Shown one piece after another: positions 53,954-62,828 of a stretch of DNA of 64,000 nt. A program made the position numbers and the translations under genes. The stretch is from Pseudofrankia coriaricola (lineage in GTDB: Bacteria > Actinomycetota > Actinomycetes > Frankiales > Frankiaceae): NCBI RefSeq assembly GCF_001854805.1, contig NZ_MBLO01000036.1, positions 273,879 through 337,878 on the forward strand, read 5' to 3'. The first letter of the stretch is position 1; each line of letters opens with the position of its first letter. The notes beneath the pieces are model-generated. The model was not told the DNA's origin. It saw nothing but the letters and a program-made list of their open reading frames with translations, and did not search any database.

Positions 53954-54825
53954 TGCCCGCTCCCGCGGCGCAGGCCGGCGAGGGCGACGGCGGGCAGGGT
54001 GACGCTGGCGCCGCCGTCGGTGGCGAGCACCTGGCCGGAGATCCAGCTGGACTCGTCGCTGGCGAAGAACAGCGCCGCGTACGCGACGTCCCAGCCGGTG
54101 CCGTGGGTGACCGCGCCGAGCGGCAGGACGGAGGCCGCGGTCTTCTGGATCTCGCCGAGGTCCTGGCCGAGCTTCTCGGCGGCGCCCTGGGTGCGCGGCG
54201 TCTGCACCGAGCCGGGAACGACGACGTTCACCCGGATGCCCAGCGGTCCGTGCGCCGCGGCCATCTCCTGGGACAGCGAGATCATCCCGCCCTTCGCCGC
54301 GGAGTAGGCGGCGAACCCGATCGCGCGCAGCGCGCCAATCGAGGAGATGTTGACGATCGACCCGCCGCCGGTGGCGGCCATCGCCGGGATGGCGAACCGG
54401 GACACCTGGTAGACGGACTTCAGATTGATCCGCAGCAGGTCGTCCCAGGTGTCCTCGGCCGTGTCGAGGACACTGCCGGGACGGGAGACGCCGACGTTGT
54501 TCACCAGGATGTCCAGCCGGCCGAACGTGTCGAGCGCCGCCTGGGTGAAGCGCTCGCCGTCCGCCGCGACGGTGACGTCGCCTGCGACGACGACGGCACG
54601 GCCGCCGACCTGTTCGATCTCCTTGCGGGTCACCTCGGCGCGGTCGGGGGTGATGTCGACGAGCACGACGGCGGCGCCGTGCCGGGCGAGCAGCAGCGCG
54701 GTCGCCTTGCCGGTGCCGACGCCCGGCCCCGGCACCTGGCCTGCGCCCGTCACGATCGCCACCTTGCCGGCGACCCGCCCGCGGCCGGGCTCCGCCGCGT
54801 TCCCCGACTCCTCCAGAACAGTCAC
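53950..54825 (-). CDS. Short-chain dehydrogenase with extended glycine loop
   Basis: 291 residues. The loop TGAGQVPGPGVGTGKA, NNVGVSRPG, NISSIG and YSAAK are present. It is related to the SDR at 20503, sharing the unusual PGPGVGTGKA insert that may select the cofactor. The GTG start lies two bases after the lipoyl gene stop, and its stop overlaps the next start. Confidence 0.92.
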   Translation of the reverse strand: MTVLEESGNAAEPGRGRVAGKVAIVTGAGQVPGPGVGTGKATALLLARHGAAVVLVDITPDRAEVTRKEIEQVGGRAVVVAGDVTVAADGERFTQAALDTFGRLDILVNNVGVSRPGSVLDTAEDTWDDLLRINLKSVYQVSRFAIPAMAATGGGSIVNISSIGALRAIGFAAYSAAKGGMISLSQEMAAAHGPLGIRVNVVVPGSVQTPRTQGAAEKLGQDLGEIQKTAASVLPLGAVTHGTGWDVAYAALFFASDESSWISGQVLATDGGASVTLPAVALAGLRRGSGQ

Positions 54826-54827
54826 GG

Positions 54828-55067
54828 TCAGTCACCTTCGATCAGCGCGAGCGGGGTGAAGACGGGAACGGTCTCCTCGGGCTGGACGAGGATCCGGGAC
54901 AGGACGCCGGTCGCCGGCGCGACCACGACGACGGTGGTCTTCTCGGCCTCGATCTCGGCGATCTCCTCGTCCTCCTCGACCGGGTCGCCCTCGTTCTTGA
55001 ACCACTGCAGGACGGTGCCCTCGGTCATCCCCATCCCGAACTGGGGCAGGTTCACCTCGGTGGTCAT
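54828..55067 (-). CDS. Stand-alone lipoyl-domain protein
   Basis: 79 residues, a single lipoyl domain. The lipoylated Lys is in EIEAEKTT (Lys43), between flattened beta strands. There is no peripheral-subunit-binding or acyltransferase domain, so this is not a full E2. It would carry an acyl or hydroxyalkyl group from the E1 encoded just upstream. The ATG overlaps the E1 beta stop (ATGA). Confidence 0.93.
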   Translation of the reverse strand: MTTEVNLPQFGMGMTEGTVLQWFKNEGDPVEEDEEIAEIEAEKTTVVVVAPATGVLSRILVQPEETVPVFTPLALIEGD

Positions 55068-56053
55068 GGGACGGCGAGCTCCTTCGGCGAGCCGACGAGC
55101 GCGGTCGCGGCGGCGGCGATCCGCTCCGGCGTCGGGTACATGAGCCGTTCGAGCGCGGGGCTGAACGGCGGGTGGACGTCCGGGGCGACGACCCTGGCGA
55201 TCGGGGCGCGCAGCGAGGAGAAACCATCCTCGGCGACGATGGCCGCGATCTCGGCCGCCGCCCCGCAGGTCTTGTGCGCCGGGTCGGCGATGACGAGCCG
55301 GCCGGTCTTGTCGACCGAGGCCAGGATCGCCCCCTTGTCCAGCGGCACCAGCGTGCGCGGGTCGATCACTTCCAGCTCGACGCCCTGTCTCGCGAGCTCG
55401 GCCGCGGCCTTCAGCGCCGCGGGCACGGCGTCGCCGATCGCGACGACAGTGACGTCCCGCCCCTCGCGGGCGATGGCCGCCTTCCCGAGCGGGACGAGAT
55501 GGTCGCCGTCCGGCACCTCGCCCTTCACGCCCCACAGCCGCAGGGGCTCGAAGAAGACGACCGGGTCGTCGTCGCGGATGGCCGACTTCAGCAGCCCGAG
55601 CGCGTCCGCCGGCGTCGTCGGCACCACGATCTTCAGCCCGGGGACGTTCATGAGCTGCGGGTAGGGCCGGTCGGAATGCTGGGCCGCGGTCGCGTTCGCG
55701 TACTTCATCGCGGCGCGGAACACGATCGGCACGCTCGCCTGGCCGCCGAACAGGTACCGGTTCTTCGCGGCGTGGTTCACGATCTGGTCCCACGCGACGT
55801 ACATCAGGTTGGCGATCGTGTAGTCGACGATCGGGCGCAGACCCGTCATCGCGGCGCCGATCGCGGCGCCGGTGAAGCCCTCCTCGGAGATCGGCATGAC
55901 CGGCACCCGGTCCGGGCCGAACTCGTCGACGAACCCGTTCGTCGGCATCGTCCAGAACCGGCCGTCCTCGCAGAACACGACGACGGCCGGGTCGCGCCGC
56001 ATCTCCTCGAGCATCGCCTCGCGCAATGCCTCGCGGTAGCTCATCGTCCTCAT
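55064..56053 (-). CDS. TPP-dependent 2-oxoacid/acyloin dehydrogenase E1, beta subunit
   Basis: 329 residues. MSYREALREAMLEEMRRDP, ISEEGFTGAAIGAAMTGLRP, VDYTIANLM and the C-terminal VIDPRTLVPLDK are typical of PDH or acetoin dehydrogenase E1 beta. It forms the TPP site with E1 alpha. ATG 56053 overlaps the E1 alpha stop. No full E2 or E3 gene is nearby, so the final electron transfer is unknown. Confidence 0.95.
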   Translation of the reverse strand: MRTMSYREALREAMLEEMRRDPAVVVFCEDGRFWTMPTNGFVDEFGPDRVPVMPISEEGFTGAAIGAAMTGLRPIVDYTIANLMYVAWDQIVNHAAKNRYLFGGQASVPIVFRAAMKYANATAAQHSDRPYPQLMNVPGLKIVVPTTPADALGLLKSAIRDDDPVVFFEPLRLWGVKGEVPDGDHLVPLGKAAIAREGRDVTVVAIGDAVPAALKAAAELARQGVELEVIDPRTLVPLDKGAILASVDKTGRLVIADPAHKTCGAAAEIAAIVAEDGFSSLRAPIARVVAPDVHPPFSPALERLMYPTPERIAAAATALVGSPKELAVP

Positions 56054-57045
56054 CGCGAAGCCTCCGCCGGCGCGGCGTCGAGCGGCGTCGCCCAGAGGTC
56101 CTCGAACAGTTCCTCCGGCGCCGGCTGGGGGCTTCTCTTCGCGAAGGCGACCGCGGCGCGCACCTCGCCCGCGGCGGATTCCGCGACCGCCGCGAGCTGG
56201 TCCTCGGCGACGCCGTCCGCGAGCAGCCGGGCGCGGAACAGCTCGACCGGGTCGCGCGACCGCCAGTGCTCGACCTCGTCGGGCGGGCGGTGGGAGAGGT
56301 CCATGTTTCCGTACTCGGCGTGGTCACGGTAGCGGTAGGTCCGCGCCTCGACGAGGGTCGGGCCACCGCCGGAACGCCCGCGCTCGACGGCTGCGTCCAC
56401 CGCGTCGAACACGGCGGCGACATCCTGCCCGTCGACGACGACACCCGGCATCCGGTAGGCGGCGGCGCGGGCGGCGATGCTCTCGCTCGCCATCGTGTCG
56501 GCCAGCGCCGTCGACATCGCGTACAGGTTGTTCTCGCAGACGAAAACGACGCCCAGGCCCCACACCGAGGCGAGGTTCAGCCCCTCGTGGAACGACCCGA
56601 TGTTGGCGGCGCCGTCGCCGAAGAACGCGAGCGCCACCTGGTCCGTGCCGCGCACGCGGGCGCTGTACGCGGCGCCGACGGCCTGTGGGATGCCCGCGCC
56701 GATGATCGCCGTCTCGCCGAGGCTGCCGACGCCGAAGTCGGCGAGGTGCATCGAGCCGCCCTTGCCGTGGCAGACGCCGGTACGCCGGCCCATCAGTTCC
56801 GCCATGAGCGGGCCGAGCGGCGCGCCCTTGGCGATCGGGTGGCCGTGGGAGCGGTGGTAGCCGACGATGTAGTCGTCGTCGCGCAGCGCCAGGCACGATC
56901 CGACGATCGCCGCCTCCTGGCCGATACAGATGTGCACCGAGCCGGCTATGCCCTGGCCCTTGCGCACGATGTCCATAGCCGCCTCCTCGAAACGGCGGAT
57001 TCGCAGCATCCGGCGTAACGCCTCGAGGTCCTGCTCTCTGTTCAT
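56050..57045 (-). CDS. TPP-dependent 2-oxoacid/acyloin dehydrogenase E1, alpha subunit
   Basis: 331 residues. The TPP motif starts at GDG (143-145, FFGDGAANIGSFHEG) and ends at NN (172-173); the segment YRDHAEYGNM resembles the phospho-loop region. It decarboxylates a 2-oxoacid or cleaves an acyloin. ATG 57045 has a weak AGCAGGG site; GTG 57072 is an alternative. It is the first gene of the leftward operon and lies 215 bases from the perfect palindrome. Confidence 0.95.
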   Translation of the reverse strand: MNREQDLEALRRMLRIRRFEEAAMDIVRKGQGIAGSVHICIGQEAAIVGSCLALRDDDYIVGYHRSHGHPIAKGAPLGPLMAELMGRRTGVCHGKGGSMHLADFGVGSLGETAIIGAGIPQAVGAAYSARVRGTDQVALAFFGDGAANIGSFHEGLNLASVWGLGVVFVCENNLYAMSTALADTMASESIAARAAAYRMPGVVVDGQDVAAVFDAVDAAVERGRSGGGPTLVEARTYRYRDHAEYGNMDLSHRPPDEVEHWRSRDPVELFRARLLADGVAEDQLAAVAESAAGEVRAAVAFAKRSPQPAPEELFEDLWATPLDAAPAEASR

Positions 57046-57259
57046 CAACCCTGCTTCTTTCCCCGTGTGCACGGCTCAGGGTTCCGCCCGGTCCATGAGC
57101 GACGGCACTCGCGAGCCGCCAGCCGCGAGGCAGGCTCCCGGCGATGCCGTCTCCGGGCCATCCGTCGCGGGCGGGGCTGGGCCGGCGCGGCCGGTGACCG
57201 CGCCGCGTCAGTGGTTCGCGTCGCCCGCCGGGACGCATCATCCCTTGCAGGCGGTTTCT

Positions 57260-57279
57260 ATGCAAGGGTACCCTTGCAT
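57260..57279. promoter_or_regulatory. Perfect 20-bp palindromic operator, site 1 of the regulon
   Basis: ATGCAAGGGTACCCTTGCAT is fully symmetric. A further half-site CCCTTGCA lies at 57242-57249. The divergent genes are E1 alpha (57045) and SDR (57310). The near-identical site at 47051 links both regions. Confidence 0.85.
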
Positions 57280-57309
57280 TCTGTCTGGCCGGCAGCGAGA
57301 GAGGTTCCC

Positions 57310-58071
57310 ATGACTGACTTCACGGGGCGCGTGGCCGTCATCACCGGCGCCGCGCACGGCATCGGGTCGGAGTACGCGCGGCACTTCGCCGGCCGCGGCG
57401 CCCACGTCGTCGTCGCCGACATCGACGGTCCGGCGGCCGAAACCATGACCAAGGAGCTCTTATCGGCCGGGTTGTCGGCCAGCACCCTCGTCCTGGACAT
57501 CTCCGACGCGGACGCCTGCCGCGCCGCCGTCGACGGGGTCGTCGCCGAGCACTCGTCGATCGACTTCCTCGTCAACAACGCCGCGCTCTACGCGAACCGC
57601 GACTTCGCGATCGCCGAGGAGATCGACCTCGGCATGTGGCAGCGGATGATCGACATCAACGTCAGCGGCACGTTCTTCATGTGCCGGGCGGCGATCCCGC
57701 ACATGAAGGGGCAGAGCTTCGGCCGCATCGTCAACCAGAGCTCCGCCTCGGTCTACGCGACCGTTCCCCGCTCGCTGCACTACTCGATGTCGAAGGCCGC
57801 CGTCATCACGATGACGAAGACGCTCGCCCGCGAGCTGGGCCCGTTCGGCATCACGGTGAACGCCATCGCTCCGGGCGTCATCGACACCGAGGCGACGCTG
57901 AAGGTGGTACCTCGCGAGGTCCTGGAGAAGGGCCTCGGCAACGCGGCGCTGCGCCGCATCGGCCACCCGGCCGACCTGGCCCCGGTCGTCGGCTTCCTGT
58001 GCTCGGAGGGCGCCAGCTACATCACCGGGCAGACGATCATCGTCGACGGCGGCATCAACATGCTCGGCTGA
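57310..58071 (+). CDS. Short-chain dehydrogenase/reductase
   Basis: 253 residues. TGAAHGIG, NNAALY, QSSASVY and YSMSK give a complete active site. AGAGAGG precedes the ATG. Start is 30 bases after the perfect palindrome, so it is the first gene of the regulated rightward set and probably oxidises an early intermediate to the ketone or aldehyde level. Confidence 0.92.
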   Translation: MTDFTGRVAVITGAAHGIGSEYARHFAGRGAHVVVADIDGPAAETMTKELLSAGLSASTLVLDISDADACRAAVDGVVAEHSSIDFLVNNAALYANRDFAIAEEIDLGMWQRMIDINVSGTFFMCRAAIPHMKGQSFGRIVNQSSASVYATVPRSLHYSMSKAAVITMTKTLARELGPFGITVNAIAPGVIDTEATLKVVPREVLEKGLGNAALRRIGHPADLAPVVGFLCSEGASYITGQTIIVDGGINMLG

Positions 58072-58192
58072 CCGCGCCACCCGGCGCGGCGCCGGGCGGC
58101 GGGCAGGGCGTTCGGCAGACAGCGTTTCAGCGGGCGACGTGCTCAGCGGGCCCGGTGTTCGGCGGGCGGACGACGAAGGGAAGCGATCAGGC

Positions 58193-59698
58193 GTGGACCA
58201 GCGACTGATGTACCGGGACGCGTTCTTCATCGACGGCGGCTGGGCCGCGCCGAGCGGGCCGGACCGGTTCGGCGTCATCTCGCCGTCGAGCGAGGACGTC
58301 GTCGGCGAGGTTCCGCTCGCGACGGGCGGCGACATCGACCGGGCGGTCGCCGCCGCCCGGGCCGCGTTCGACGACGGCCCGTGGCCGCGGATGACGCCCG
58401 CGGAACGCGGCGAGGTCCTCGCCCGCGCCGCGAAGCTGCTGGCCGAGCGCGCGGGCCAGATCGCCGCCGTCACGGTCGACGAGATCGGCTGCCCGGTGAG
58501 CAACCCGGCATCGCAGACCGGGCTGGTGGGGCCGGTGTTCGACTACTACGCGGGCTTGGCGGCGACGTTCCCCTTCGAGCGGACCGTCACGGCCGGCCCT
58601 CGTGCCGGCCTCGTCACCCAGGAGCCGGTCGGCGTCGTCGGCGCGATCGTGCCGTGGAACGCGCCCGTCACCCTGGCCGCCTGGAAGTCGGCGCCCGCGC
58701 TGGCCGCCGGCTGCACGGTGGTGATCAAGCCTCCGCCGGAGGCGCCGCTGTCCACGTTCGTGCTCGCCGAGGCGCTGCGCGACGCCGGCATCCCGCCCGG
58801 CGTCGTCAACGTGGTGCCCGGCGGCCGGCAGGTCGGCGAACGCCTCGTCACCCACCCCGGCACCGACAAGATCGCCTTCACCGGCTCGACCGCCGCAGGC
58901 AAGCGGATCATGAGCCTGTGCGGTGAACAGATCAAACGAGTGTCGCTGGAGCTCGGCGGCAAGTCCGCCTGCATCCTGCTCGACGACACCGACGTGGCGG
59001 CGATCGTGCCGACGGTCGTCGGCATCGGGATGAACCGTTCCGGCCAGGTCTGCGCCGCCCAGACCCGCATCCTCGTGCACCGGTCCCGCTACGCCGAGGC
59101 GCTGGAGGCCGCGGGCGTCACCGCGGCGGCGATCCCGCTCGGCGACCCGCACGACCCGGCGACGGTGATCGGCCCGCTGGTCGCCGAGCGGCAGCGCGCC
59201 CGCGTCGAGGGCTACATCGGCGACGCCGTGGAGCACGGCGCGCGGGTCGTCACCGGCGGCGGACGGCCCGCCGACCCGCCGAAGGGCTGGTACGTCGAGC
59301 CCACGATCCTCGGCGACGTCGACAACGGGATGCGGATCGCCCGGGAGGAGATCTTCGGCCCGGTGCTGTGCGTCATCCCGTTCGACGACGCCGACGAGGC
59401 CGTCCGGATCGCCAATGACTCGCCGTACGGGCTCGCGGGCGGCGTCTGGAGCGCGGACCCGGCGCGGGCGCTCGCGGTCGCGCGCCGCCTGCGCACCGGC
59501 GCGGTGAACATCAACGCCGACTTCCCCCCGTTCCCGCTGGTGCCCTTCGGCGGATTCAAGCAGTCCGGGCTCGGCCGTGAGCTCGGACCGGAGGGGCTCG
59601 CGAGCTTCCTGGAGCCCCGCAGCATCGGCCTGCCGGTATCGCTGGCCGAGTCACTGGCCGCGTCGCCGACGTCGACCGCGCCGGGCGGCGACGCGTGA
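58193..59698 (+). CDS. Aldehyde dehydrogenase
   Basis: 501 residues. Oxyanion Asn in PWNAP, cofactor loop GSTAAGK, the general-base Glu in LELGGKS (about 253) and nucleophile Cys in GQVCAAQ (about 287) are intact, and EEIFGPVL and the tail FGGFKQSG are typical. It oxidises an aldehyde to the acid with NAD(P). GTG 58193 follows AAGGGAAG; ATG 58208 is a weaker alternative. Its stop overlaps the LLM start (GTGA). Confidence 0.94.
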   Translation: MDQRLMYRDAFFIDGGWAAPSGPDRFGVISPSSEDVVGEVPLATGGDIDRAVAAARAAFDDGPWPRMTPAERGEVLARAAKLLAERAGQIAAVTVDEIGCPVSNPASQTGLVGPVFDYYAGLAATFPFERTVTAGPRAGLVTQEPVGVVGAIVPWNAPVTLAAWKSAPALAAGCTVVIKPPPEAPLSTFVLAEALRDAGIPPGVVNVVPGGRQVGERLVTHPGTDKIAFTGSTAAGKRIMSLCGEQIKRVSLELGGKSACILLDDTDVAAIVPTVVGIGMNRSGQVCAAQTRILVHRSRYAEALEAAGVTAAAIPLGDPHDPATVIGPLVAERQRARVEGYIGDAVEHGARVVTGGGRPADPPKGWYVEPTILGDVDNGMRIAREEIFGPVLCVIPFDDADEAVRIANDSPYGLAGGVWSADPARALAVARRLRTGAVNINADFPPFPLVPFGGFKQSGLGRELGPEGLASFLEPRSIGLPVSLAESLAASPTSTAPGGDA

Positions 59699-60774
59699 GC
59701 GCCGCCCAGTTCTCGATCCGTTACCTGGCCCTGGCGCCGGCGGACCCCGGCTCGTGGCGACCGCTGCTCAACCGGGTCGTCGCCGCCGACCGGGCCGGCG
59801 TCGACCGGGTGGTGCTCTCCGGCGAGCACGTCGTCTTCGGCGAGCACATGGACGACTACGCGCGGCCCGAGATCGGCGGCCGGGCCGGCGGCGGGCAGCC
59901 GACCGGGCCGGACGGCCACTTCCTCGAGCCGATGACGACGATGTCGTTCCTGGCCGGCATGACGTCGCGGGTGCGTCTCACCAACAGCATCCTGCTCGCC
60001 GCGCTGCGCCGGCCGATCGTGCTGGCAAAGAGCGCCGCCACGCTGGACGTGCTCTCCGGCGGCCGGCTCGACCTCGGCGTCGGCATCGGCTGGCAGCGCG
60101 AGGAGTACGAGGCCGCCGGGCTGGAGTTCTCCCGGCGCGGACGGCTACTCGACCACACCCTCGAGGTCTGCCAGCTGCTGTGGCGGGAACCCCGGGCCAG
60201 CTACCACTCCCCCGAGCTGTCCTTCGAGAACATCCACCTCAACCCGAAGCCGGTCCAGCCGGGTGGCGTGCCGATCTGGGTCAGCGGGACGGTCAACCCC
60301 GGCGCGATGCGCCGTCTCGCCCGGTTCGGCGCCGGCTGGATCCCCTGGGGGCCGGCGTCCGACCGCGCCGCCGACCTGGTCGAGACGATCCCCCGGATGC
60401 GCGACGCCGTCGCCGCGCTCGGCCGCGACCCGCTGGAGCTCGGGATCGCCGGCAAGCTCGCGAACGTGCCCGGCCGGGACGGGACGCCGGACCCGGGCGC
60501 GACGCTGGACGGCCTTCCGGCGCTGCTCGCGGCCGGGGTCACCGACGTGCGCCTCCAGCTGCCAGTGCCGGATGACACATCCGCGGCGGAGGCCTACCTC
60601 ACCCTGTGGGTAAGTAGGTTTCAGGAAATGACCGGCGACGGCGGGGCCGAAGACCGCGGCGGCCTCGCCGCCACGGCCCTCGCGGGCACCAGAGCCCAGG
60701 GCGCCGTCGTTCGAGACACCACCGTCCGAGACACCACCGCCCGAGACACCGCCGTCCGGGCCGGGCTCGGCTGA
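59695..60774 (+). CDS. LLM-class oxidoreductase with a repetitive C-terminal tail
   Basis: 359 residues. LDVLSGGRLDLGVGIGWQ, VWVSG-type IWVSGTVNPGAMRR and GAGWIPW match LLM enzymes. The last 40 residues are an unusual tail with repeated (V/A)RDT(T/A) units (VRDTTVRDTTARDTAVR) encoded by a 15-bp repeat. The tail is probably disordered and slippage-derived. GTG 59695 overlaps the ALDH stop. Confidence 0.87.
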   Translation: MSAAQFSIRYLALAPADPGSWRPLLNRVVAADRAGVDRVVLSGEHVVFGEHMDDYARPEIGGRAGGGQPTGPDGHFLEPMTTMSFLAGMTSRVRLTNSILLAALRRPIVLAKSAATLDVLSGGRLDLGVGIGWQREEYEAAGLEFSRRGRLLDHTLEVCQLLWREPRASYHSPELSFENIHLNPKPVQPGGVPIWVSGTVNPGAMRRLARFGAGWIPWGPASDRAADLVETIPRMRDAVAALGRDPLELGIAGKLANVPGRDGTPDPGATLDGLPALLAAGVTDVRLQLPVPDDTSAAEAYLTLWVSRFQEMTGDGGAEDRGGLAATALAGTRAQGAVVRDTTVRDTTARDTAVRAGLG

Positions 60775-60790
60775 ACGGAAGGTGACCGCC

Positions 60791-61774
60791 GTGACCGTCG
60801 GCCCCTCGTCGCCAATGACGTCCCCAGGGCTCGCCCCGTCCTTCCGGTGCGCCCCCTGGACCCGGGCACAGGGAGCGGACCCGATCGGCTCGGCGCTCAG
60901 CTGCGACCTGTTCATCCTGGTCGAGACTCCGCCGCCCTGGCCGCGCGACGTAGGCGAGCTGCCGGTCTTCGCCGAGCTCGCCCGGCGCGGGCTGCCACCG
61001 GCCCGGCTGCTCGCCGTGCGCCCGCCGATCGACGGGCCGCCGCCGGCGTCAGCCTCGCCCGCCCAGCTCACGGCGGGCGTACGCACCGGGGTGGGCGTGA
61101 CGATCTGGCGGCGTTCTCCCACGGGCAGCTTCACCGGCACCGACCATGTCGTCGACCAGGTGAACGTCGTCGACGAGATCGCCCGGCTCGTCGAGGCACC
61201 GGACGGGCGGGGCTGGCCCGCGCCGCCGGAGGTGCTGATCTGCGGGCACGGCGCACGGGACGCCTGCTGCGGGCGGCTGGGCACCCGGCTCGCCCTGGAC
61301 GAGGCCGGCGCGTGGCCGGACGTGCGCATCCGCCGCTGCAGTCACACCGGCGGCCACCGCTTCGCCCCCACCGGCTTCACGCTGCCGGACGGGCTGGCCT
61401 GGGGTTATCTCGACACCGACGTGCTCGACACGATCGTCCGCCGAGCCGGGAGACCGCCGCTGCGCGGTCACTACCGCGGCACCACCGCCCTGGGGATGTG
61501 GGGCCAGGTCGCCGAACGTGAGCTTTTCGAACGCTTCGGCTGGGTCTGGCTGGACCACCGGCTCACCTCGGCGACGACCGACGTGGCGCCCGATGGCCGT
61601 TCCGCGGCCGTCGAGCTTGCCTGGGACGGCCCATCCGGTCCGGGGCGCGCGACCGCGACGGTCGCGATCGCCCGCGACCTTCCGGTCCTTATCTGCGGCG
61701 AGCCCCCCGAGAACGCCACGAAGAGCGCCCCGGACCTCGCCCTGCGCACCTTCGTCATCGGCGGTGGCGGCTGA
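60791..61774 (+). CDS. Sucrase/ferredoxin-like (Suc_Fer-like) thioredoxin-fold protein
   Basis: 327 residues. The landmarks are ICGHGARDACCGRLGTRLA and RRCSHTGGHRFAPTG, the Cys/His pattern of the sucrase/ferredoxin-like family, which resembles [2Fe-2S] thioredoxin-like ferredoxins. It may carry electrons or a cluster. GTG 60791 follows GGAAGG at good spacing; GTG 60782 is too close to that site. It follows the LLM gene by 16 bases. Confidence 0.87.
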   Translation: MTVGPSSPMTSPGLAPSFRCAPWTRAQGADPIGSALSCDLFILVETPPPWPRDVGELPVFAELARRGLPPARLLAVRPPIDGPPPASASPAQLTAGVRTGVGVTIWRRSPTGSFTGTDHVVDQVNVVDEIARLVEAPDGRGWPAPPEVLICGHGARDACCGRLGTRLALDEAGAWPDVRIRRCSHTGGHRFAPTGFTLPDGLAWGYLDTDVLDTIVRRAGRPPLRGHYRGTTALGMWGQVAERELFERFGWVWLDHRLTSATTDVAPDGRSAAVELAWDGPSGPGRATATVAIARDLPVLICGEPPENATKSAPDLALRTFVIGGGG

Positions 61775-61982
61775 ACCCGCCGCGGTCGCCCTGAGTGCCG
61801 ACCCGCTGCGAGCACAGCGGAACTCGTCTACCAGCCGGTCCAGGCTCGCGAAAACCCTGGGTTAGGTGCGAGCACCGCCCCGCAGATGGTCCTTCCGTTT
61901 CAGCGAAGCGTGTCAGGCAGCTATGAACTCGAAGGGCACCTGCGGCGAGTTCCTTGGCTTGGCCTTCGCGTCGCTACCGACT

Positions 61983-62777
61983 TTAGCGCCGCACGCTGTC
62001 GAGCCAGGTGAGGAGGAGTTCGTTGAATGCCTCCGGACGTTCCTGGTGCAACCAGTGCCCGGCGCCCGGATAGGCGACCGCGCGGCTGTTCGCCGTGGTG
62101 AAGGTCTTTTCCTCCCAGACGACCCGGGTCGGGTCGGCGTAGACCGCCAGCACAGGAACGGCCCGACGGGTGAGCCAGGTCTTCGCCTCGTCGCTCAGGA
62201 CGGTCGCGGGGTGCCGCAGGCCCCACTGCCGCATCGAGTCGGCAAGCATGTGCGGGGGGGCGGTCAGCACCTTGCGTGCGTGCCAGCAGCGCAGGGCCAA
62301 CGGAGTCTCTGCGGTCCAGAACGCTGCCAGGCCGGGCACGGCGGCCGCCGAGCCCTGCTCATCGATGGCGTCCGCGACCTGTTGGAATCCCGCGGGCCAG
62401 GACGGGTCGTAGCCGTAGGCCGGGTCCACCTCGACCACGCCCAGGACCCGGTCGGGATGCTCGACGGCCAGGTGCGCCACGATCATGCCGCCGAGCGAAT
62501 GACCGACGGCAACCACCCGGTCGATGTCGAGATGATCGATCAGGCGGACGAGATCCGTGACATAGTCGCCGACGGCATAGCCGGAGGTTGGAACCGTAGA
62601 GTGCCCGTGCCCTCGGAGATCGACAGCGATGACCCGGTGGGACGCCGCCAGCGCAGGGATGTTGAAGATCCAGTCGTGGGAATCCGCGCCCAGACCATGC
62701 ACCAGTAACAAGGACATCTCCCCGGCACCGTCGTCCGAGTAAAACAGCTTGACTCCGTCAACGTCGGCGAATGGCAT
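61983..62777 (-). CDS. Alpha/beta hydrolase
   Basis: 264 residues. HGLGADSHDW (oxyanion region), nucleophile elbow GHSLGG, an acid in YADPT and the C-terminal GAGHWLHQE His form the triad. The form resembles meta-cleavage-product and epoxide-hydrolase-type enzymes. ATG 62777 follows GGAGG; the longer frame is unlikely. It follows the DUF35 gene by 51 bases and so belongs to the thiolase operon. The 208-bp gap 61775-61982 shows nothing definite. Confidence 0.92.
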   Translation of the reverse strand: MPFADVDGVKLFYSDDGAGEMSLLLVHGLGADSHDWIFNIPALAASHRVIAVDLRGHGHSTVPTSGYAVGDYVTDLVRLIDHLDIDRVVAVGHSLGGMIVAHLAVEHPDRVLGVVEVDPAYGYDPSWPAGFQQVADAIDEQGSAAAVPGLAAFWTAETPLALRCWHARKVLTAPPHMLADSMRQWGLRHPATVLSDEAKTWLTRRAVPVLAVYADPTRVVWEEKTFTTANSRAVAYPGAGHWLHQERPEAFNELLLTWLDSVRR

Positions 62778-62828
62778 GTCGGACGCCTCCAAAGGGACGC
62801 GAGAAATGGTTGTCTCGGATGGTTCTGA

